Below are positions 57,977-64,000 of a stretch of DNA of 64,000 nt, piece after piece. The first letter of the stretch is position 1. Each line of letters begins with the position of its first letter. The DNA comes from Merluccius polli. Lineage: Eukaryota; Chordata; Actinopteri; Gadiformes; Merlucciidae. Made by a program: the position numbers and the translations under genes. Under the pieces are notes generated by a model. The model saw only the letters and a list, made by a program, of their open reading frames with translations. It did no database searches and was not told the DNA's origin. The stretch covers positions 167,501-231,500 of the forward strand of contig JAOPHQ010003127.1 of assembly GCA_030340625.1 (NCBI GenBank), in the 5' to 3' direction.

Positions 57977-58533
57977 AGGTCTCATCTCATCGTTTTTTCA
58001 TTAATTTTGCGGTGGTCTCTAGTGTTAATAAATACCCTCAGTACCGGTTTTGGTTAAAAAAATGCTCTGCCGCGCCTGTTTCATGCTGTTTTAGTTTGGT
58101 GGGGGAGGTGGGGGGGGGCGAACGACACGATTTCGCCTCTCATCATGAATATGCATGACATGCTAATGAACTCGCCTCTGGTTGGCTAACAGCACTGTGA
58201 CGCTACCTCCAGTGCGCAGTGAGGATTTTTCCGCTCCATATTCAACTAGTGCGAGACGAGTCGAGAATCGCGACTGTGCTGCTACTTCCTGACTTTCGGT
58301 GGGCGGTAGCGGAGGCGAGGCCATGAATACTAATTCACGGACTGACGTCAATCCGTGGGGCTTTTCTCATCCGCTGATTTTTCTCAGTGTTTTTTTCTCT
58401 GTTCTTTCATTGCCAAATACAGGCAATGGGGGTAGAAGAACGTTTTCACGCGCAGCACGCACATGCAACTCGGTGAGACCTATAGTATTTCAACAAAAAC
58501 AAGTATTAAACTGTTTCTCGCGGAATGAGACCT
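57977..58533. mobile_element. MITE flanked by TTAA
   Basis: The left end AGGTCTCATCTCATCG and right end GCGGAATGAGACCT share AGGTCTCAT in inverted orientation. TTAA lies on both sides (57973-57976 and 58534-58537), the target used by piggyBac-type transposases. The interior holds no transposase. Confidence 0.6.
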
Positions 58534-58537
58534 TTAA

Positions 58538-59424
58538 GTGTTTCCTGTCGTCGCTGGGAGTCTGGTGAGGGCAGGTGGTAGCCAGGAGAGAAAAAGTGTG
58601 TGTGTTCCGAGAGCTAGGAACTCTGTGGTCTGACTCTCCCACTGCCCACCATTAATAATAGCCAAGCCAAGTTTATTACACACACTCACAAACACACACA
58701 CACCTAGAGCTCAAGCACTGCTCTTCTCATGAGACAATTTTGTAAACTAAAAACAAATGTTTGTTTTTGTTGTTGGGAGCTGTGGGCGTGTCTGACTCCT
58801 CTCTCTCTCCCGAGGATGTAGTGGGAGGAGGGGGCAGCTCCCCTCTGATGTGCCGGGACTCCCAAGTCCCAGCATACACACACTTAAGCACACACACCCG
58901 CATGCACATAAACACACACACATGCAGACACAGATGCAAACACAGGGTTCAACATATGCACATACTGTGCATTGAGAACATATTTACAATGTGTTGGCAT
59001 ATATACACAACCATGTTTAGAAACACACACACACACACACACACACAGAAGTGGCCTACATAATTTGGAACAGGCGACAGTACTAGAACCTAGCATAGTT
59101 TCATCAGTGAAACAAACACAATAAATCAAAGCGAAGCACAATCACAAATAAATCACCATTGGTTGTGGCGCTGTGGGTACAGTTTTAATCCCTTGTATGG
59201 GTGCTCACTCTGCAGTGATGGTAAGAGTTTCTCAACCTACTTGGCTCTTGCTGTCTGTCCAATTCCCCACAATTATGTTGTTTCCTAAAGATGTTTTCTC
59301 TAATCTTTGTCATTTTTGGCACGTAGCCACAAAACAGCATGACACAATTATATTGGGAACATTGACATTATGGAAAATACTTTGGTGCTACTCTAATGAA
59401 AAGTGATTATGCGAAGGTACAATT

Positions 59425-59460
<36 letters not shown>

Positions 59461-59959
59461 ATTTACAAGAAGAGATTGAAATTTGTTGGCAGGACAGGAA
59501 TCCAAACAAAAGAAAGCATATATGCAGACGAACGTGGTGGACAATTGTGACTGAGGGGATGGAAGAAGGATGGAGTGATGGAGAGATTGATGTATGGATA
59601 GGTGAATGAATGGATGATGGATGGATAGATTGGTGATTGGATTGGTGGAGGGATCGAGGTTGGAAAGGAACCAAGGGAGACTAGTGGATTATTTAGACAG
59701 TGAGAAGCATTTACAGTCCCAATACATAACAGTATGAGAGGAGAAATAGCCAGGTTATAGAGGACCGATGGTTGACGGAGGAATAAGAGAGAAAGAAAGG
59801 CAGGTGTAGAGAAACAGAGGAGGGAATACATGCAAAGGAGGGGTGGCAGTGAGAGAACGGAAACAAGAGAAGGAGAATAGATAGATAGGGTAATAGAGAT
59901 ACGACAACGCGGACACGTGTAGAGAAGGACAGAGGGAGAAGAGAGAAGAGATAGAAAAG
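58538..59959. other. Intron 5 upstream of the ERG1b promoter
   Basis: CA-rich tracts (about 58878-58925 and 59021-59046) and (GA)n at 59427-59459, then GA-rich sequence. Nothing coding is seen. Confidence 0.55.
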
Positions 59960-60866
59960 ATAGAGTGTGTGGTGTGAGTCCAAAGTTATACCAGAGAGGA
60001 GTGGGAGAGAGAGAGATGGGCGGACAGTGACAAAAAAGAGAGAGAGGGAGAGAGAGAGATATTTAGAGGAGAGGAAGAGCGATGAGGAGAGAGAGAGAGA
60101 GAGAGATGGGGGGAGAGAGAGAGCAGAGGGGAGCGCGCTGCAGCGGCAGCAGTAGTAGCAGATTGACTCAGCTAGCAGTACGGCTGTGTCTGTGCTCCAT
60201 GCTCTCTCTGTCTCCATCCAACCCCAAGAGACCCACACAGGAAGAAGCACGGAGCTGAGAGCAAAGGGGAGAGAGGGAGAGGAAGACAGAGAAAGAGAAA
60301 GAGAGGAAATTGCAAGAGCAAAGCAGTGAGAGAGAGAATCAACATTAAACACAACAGATTGCAACAGATTGATGAAAGGATTCGGGGAGCAGAGGAGTCA
60401 AAGGAGAAACCGATAGAGAGGAGGAGAGGAGAGGAGAGGGAGGGAGGGAGAGAGGTAGAGAGAGGAAGAGAGAGAGAGAGTCCTCCCCAAGTCCCCCCTG
60501 TGGTTAGTTTAGTAGTTGCTGTTTGGGTTCTTGAGTTCTTTGCACCGGACCAGGAAGCGATCAGTGAGCATCAGTGGTGCCGGGAGCCAGGGACGGGGAC
60601 AGCCTGACGGGGACAGCCTGACGGGGACAGCATCCCCTACCGGCCCCTGGGGGCAAGCAGGCGAGGGAGCAGCACGGTGGGCTAGGACGACCAACGGAGG
60701 GGTGGTGGTGGCAGGACGGGGGAGCCTGGATGGCGGCGGGGGGGGGCGGGCGCGGGGGGGCAGCATGGGAGGGGCCGGAGGGGGGGACGGGGGCTGGGGG
60801 GACACGGCGGCGGGCTGGGGGGACACGGCGGCGGGCCGGGGATCCTGGGCGGAGCAGGTGAGCGAG
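59960..60866 (+). promoter_or_regulatory. Candidate internal promoter and 5' UTR of ERG1b
   Basis: The 900 bases before exon 1b change from GA-rich simple sequence (about 60000-60130 and 60250-60480) to GC-rich sequence with many CpG dinucleotides (about 60590-60860), as expected of a transcript start. A TGACTCA motif (AP-1 type) is at 60164-60170. No clear TATA box is seen, so initiation would be CpG-island-like. Short direct repeats occur in the leader: GGACAGCCTGACGG is repeated near 60597-60626, and a unit with GGGGGGACACGGCGGCGGG is repeated at about 60794-60838. The promoter role is inferred from the position upstream of exon 1b. Confidence 0.5.
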
Positions 60867-60962
60867 ATGTCCATGAGCGGAAGGGACAGCCTCCCCCAGG
60901 AGGGGGGGAGGACCGGCAGGGTGAGGCGGGCCGTGCGCATCTCCTCCATCGTGGCTCAGGAG
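60867..60962 (+). CDS. kcnh2: kcnh2 alternative first exon 1b (ERG1b isoform)
   Basis: This is the first coding exon of the short ERG1b isoform, which lacks the PAS domain and co-assembles with ERG1a in native cardiac IKr channels. From the ATG at 60867 it reads 32 codons ending GRVRRAVRISSIVAQE. The human ERG1b-specific N terminus of 36 residues ends in the same 16 residues with one Leu/Ile change. The exon ends at a codon boundary before GTGAGG, the phase needed to join exon 6. Its place between exon 5 and exon 6 is the same as in mammals. The same frame is open upstream to 60516. An ATG at 60765 with A at -3 and G at +4 would give a 66-residue Gly-rich version, so the exact start is uncertain. 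The upstream extension has no conserved part that I recognise. Confidence 0.92.
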
Positions 60963-62950
60963 GTGAGGGTGTGTGTTTGTGTGCGTGTGTGTGTGTGTGT
61001 ATGCTTTTCTTTCTGTGGTTGAAGTGTGGTTTTTTACTGTGTGTCAGATCAGAAGGTAAATAGGTCAAGTGGGGCGTTGCTGCCAGGTGTCTGAAGGACA
61101 GGTTTACATGTCCAGTAACGTGTTGAGCAGCACTTCTAGGCTACACCTGGACACAGCTGTTGCTGATGTCCAGTGTGTGAGTTGGCGTTGTGTAGTGTAA
61201 TGAGGTACTTCAATTTGAGTTCACATTGGCGTGTACACTTAAATGGATTAGTTTACAGCTTAATTAGCATAATATCATCATGAAAATATAATTCATCATA
61301 TAAACCTTGATGTTGTACAAATCAAATGCAATCAAACTGATATGATTTAACTGATATGATTACGATTCAACTTAAAATTTGTTTCTTAACCAAGTTTCAA
61401 TTATTATTAAATTAGTCAGTGAAATGGCATAATGGGATATAATACTAACATGAGACATGAGAATAACATGAGAGTAATATTGGCATGAGACATAAACATA
61501 GGAGGAATGATGTCTCAAAATGAAACCTTTAGTTCGCACTTTGCTCCTAGAAACAGGCTGGAACACAATTAGCCAAGCACCATAGTTGACATGAGATTCA
61601 TATGGATAATGTTACCTTACTGCTCCAGTAAATAGCGAAGATCTTAGTAATGACCTGCCAACAGAAAAGCTCCTAATGCTACGACTGGACTACTCAAGAT
61701 TTATGAAACTGAATAAAAAGCTGCACTGTGCAGTATTTATTCTAAGAAATAAACACAAATGCTAATGTTAGCTCAATGTTGTTGTAACTACTAAGATAAA
61801 GGGAGTTATTTATTTTTGGCTGGCTGGCTACTATAAGTTAGCTAGTATGTTATCAGTTAGCAGGGTTATTTTAGCTTATGGAATGTTGTCCAGCTGAAGT
61901 GAGTGAAGAAGTAACGGCCGTGGTGTAACAGCAAAGCTCCACTGTTGCACATTAAGGACACTATAGTACGTGCGTGAACTTTTGCTACGTGTGTAAAACA
62001 TGGGTGGAAAGCTTCAACTGTTTTCAACTGTATCAGCTATACCAAACGTGGGTGTGTGAGCGCGTACACTAGATCCTTGCACGCCTAGGCTGAAGAATAA
62101 GTTGCTTTTTTTTTAAAAACACGTACGTAAAATGAATGCCGAATTGACTTTTAACATATTTGAAAACTTGCGTCACCAAACGCCATGCTGTGGAACTCGC
62201 ATGGATAGAGAGGGAAACAATTAGCTTCCCGGTCACAGATAGTAAGCATTGGGATTCTGGCCTTTATTTTAATACTTGAAACATGAACATGAGCGTCTGC
62301 CGATGCTATGTGTCGTAGACACTGTGTTGCTTCAATCAATGTATGGAAATATGCAGTTACGAGAGTACCAACATAGGAGGGTGGTCCTCAGACATATTTT
62401 ATAGTATTATAGTATAGTATAGTATCTCTTCTTTTCACAGTTATTTTTCCATAGTTGCTCACACGTGGGGTGCAGTCAATTAGATCATTTTCACGGCCGA
62501 CGCACACGTTTTTTTGTAGCCCCAGGTTAACCCCTCGGCTCCACCATGAGCCATCGAGTGTCGAGAAATGCTGCCATGATAATCAATGGAAGGTGCTCCA
62601 CAGCCAGTAATGTTTTCTTTCCACATGAATCACATGTTATATGGTGCTTGACTGATTGTGTTCCAGGCATTAGTCAGACCAATATATTTATCTGGTTGGA
62701 CCATTGGTGTTTCCAGGAACACAACAAATAGTGTGAGCTAAAATTGTTATTTTCAGACAGAATCTCCCAAAAATATGAATCAACCCCCATAAATTATTAG
62801 ATTCACAAGCAGCCATCGTATAAGTGGGATAATCCACTCCTAGGTGTGCTTTAGTGTACACTTCACAGAGGCAAACCTCTGTGAAGTTCCTAGCCCTGTG
62901 TTGTGCTTTATTTTCAGATATTGGCACACCTAGTTGTGGATTATCAGATG
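60963..62950 (+). other. Intron downstream of ERG1b exon
   Basis: Starts GTGAGGGTG, with (GT)n at 60969-61000. The rest is AT-rich, unique-looking intron. Exon 6 was searched for by its VLSLGADV motif and is not here. Confidence 0.65.
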
Positions 62951-64000
62951 ATCCAGTGGTCCTACTATGTTATACCAGAACTACTGATCCAGTGGTCCTA
63001 CTATGTTATAGCAGAACTACTGATCCAGCGGTCCTACTATGTTATACCAGAACTACTGATCCAGCGATCCTACTATGTTATACCAGAACTACTGATCCAG
63101 CGGTCCTACTATGTTATACCAGAACTACTGATCCAGCGGTCCTACTATGTTATACCAGAACTACTGATCCAGCGGTCCTACTATGTTATACCAAAACTAC
63201 TGATCCAGCAGTCCTAATATGTTATAGCAGAACTACTGATCCAGCGGCCCTAATATGTTATAGCAGAACTACTGATCCAGCGGTCCTACTATGTTATAGC
63301 AGGACTACTGATCCAGCGGTCCTACTATGTTATAGCAGGACTACTGATCCAGCGGTCCTACTATGTTATAGCAGAACTACTGATCCAGCGGTCCTACTAT
63401 GTTATAGCAGAACTACTGATCCAGCAGTCCTAATATGTTACAGCAGAACTACTGATCCAGCAGTCCTAATATGTTATAGCAGAACTACTGATCCAGCAGT
63501 CCTAATATGTTATAGCAGAACTACTGATCCAGCAGTCCTAATATGTTATAGCAGAACTACTGATCCAGCAGTCCTAATATGTTATAGCAGGACTACTGAT
63601 CCAGCGGTCCTACTATGTTATAGCAGAACTACTGATCCAGCAGTCCTAATATGTTATAGCAGAACTACTGATCCAGCAGTCCTAATATGTTATAGCAGAA
63701 CTACTGATCCAGCAGTCCTAATATGTTATAGCAGAACTACTGATCCAGCAGTCCTAATATGTTATAGCAGAACTACTGATCCAGCAGTCCTAATATGTTA
63801 TAGCAGAACTACTGATCCAGCAGTCCTAATATGTTATAGCAGGACTACTGATCCAGCGGTCCTACTATGTTATAGCAGAACTACTGATCCAGCAGTCCTA
63901 ATATGTTATAGCAGAACTACTGATCCAGCAGTCCTAATATGTTATAGCAGAACTACTGATCCAGCAGTCCTAATATGTTATAGCAGAACTACTGATCCAG
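62951..64000. repeat. 36-bp minisatellite, about 29 copies, continuing past the window
   Basis: The unit reads CTACTGATCCAGCAGTCCTA followed by ATATGTTATAGCAGAA. Early units have the variant CGGTCCTACTATGTTATACC, and later units are more uniform, which suggests successive local expansions. The array is cut by the window end. Confidence 0.95.

Noticed and set aside
59393..60364. Serine/leucine-rich frames on the - strand
   Set aside because: These come from GA/CT-rich simple sequence upstream of the ERG1b exon and show no domain.
62951..64000. Possible CRISPR-like array
   Set aside because: Units are head-to-tail without unique spacers, and the genome is eukaryotic. It is a minisatellite.

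Overview
The window is vertebrate, almost certainly teleost fish. Most of it is intron of a kcnh2 (ERG1, Kv11.1) potassium-channel gene on the + strand. The gene assignment rests on consecutive exons whose splice phases and residues fit human KCNH2. The fish assignment rests on Tf1/sushi chromoviruses, many hAT-type MITEs and dense CA/GT microsatellites.

kcnh2 layout. Exon 3 (9444-9599) encodes the end of the PAS domain. The region that is a single exon 4 in mammals is split here by an extra intron (10144-10351 and 10934-11286). Exon 5 (11693-11904) is 212 nt, as in human, and ends after ...VTEKVTQ. Exons 1-2 lie upstream of the window and exon 6 onward (membrane domain) lies downstream. About 49 kb downstream of exon 5, inside the same intron, is the alternative first exon of the short ERG1b isoform (60867-60962, ending GRVRRAVRISSIVAQE and then GT). 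A 51-nt, phase-0, stop-free exon-like segment (14537-14587) is a further candidate alternative exon.

The intron between exon 5 and exon 6 is over 52 kb inside the window and is filled with mobile DNA. Two chromodomain Ty3/Gypsy elements of Tf1/sushi type lie on the - strand. The one at 15950-22146 is degraded, has a GGGTC target duplication and carries a minisatellite inside its LTRs. The one at 50065-55571 is young, with intact gag and pol, 554-bp LTRs and only one LTR difference noticed by eye. In both, the segment abutting the 5' LTR is complementary to a stretch of the LTR about 30 nt downstream of a TATA box, which is the architecture of self-primed reverse transcription. An older Gypsy integrase remnant lies at 2100-3363.

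Non-autonomous DNA transposons with visible target duplications are at 27501-28252, 28706-29492, 37232-38465, 39233-41493, 43915-44290 and 44806-45373 (hAT type, 8 bp, some with one mismatch), 26610-27184 (Harbinger type, TTA) and 57977-58533 (TTAA). The most unusual element is at 22848-24755: two inverted arms of about 600 bp enclose an antisense fragment of 28S ribosomal RNA. A near-perfect 430-bp palindrome lies at 31195-32249. Minisatellites include a 24-bp array (49519-49995) and a 36-bp array running off the window end (62951-64000).

No bacterial-style operons, CRISPR arrays or complete tRNA genes were seen. Everything not listed reads as unique or decayed intronic DNA with simple repeats.
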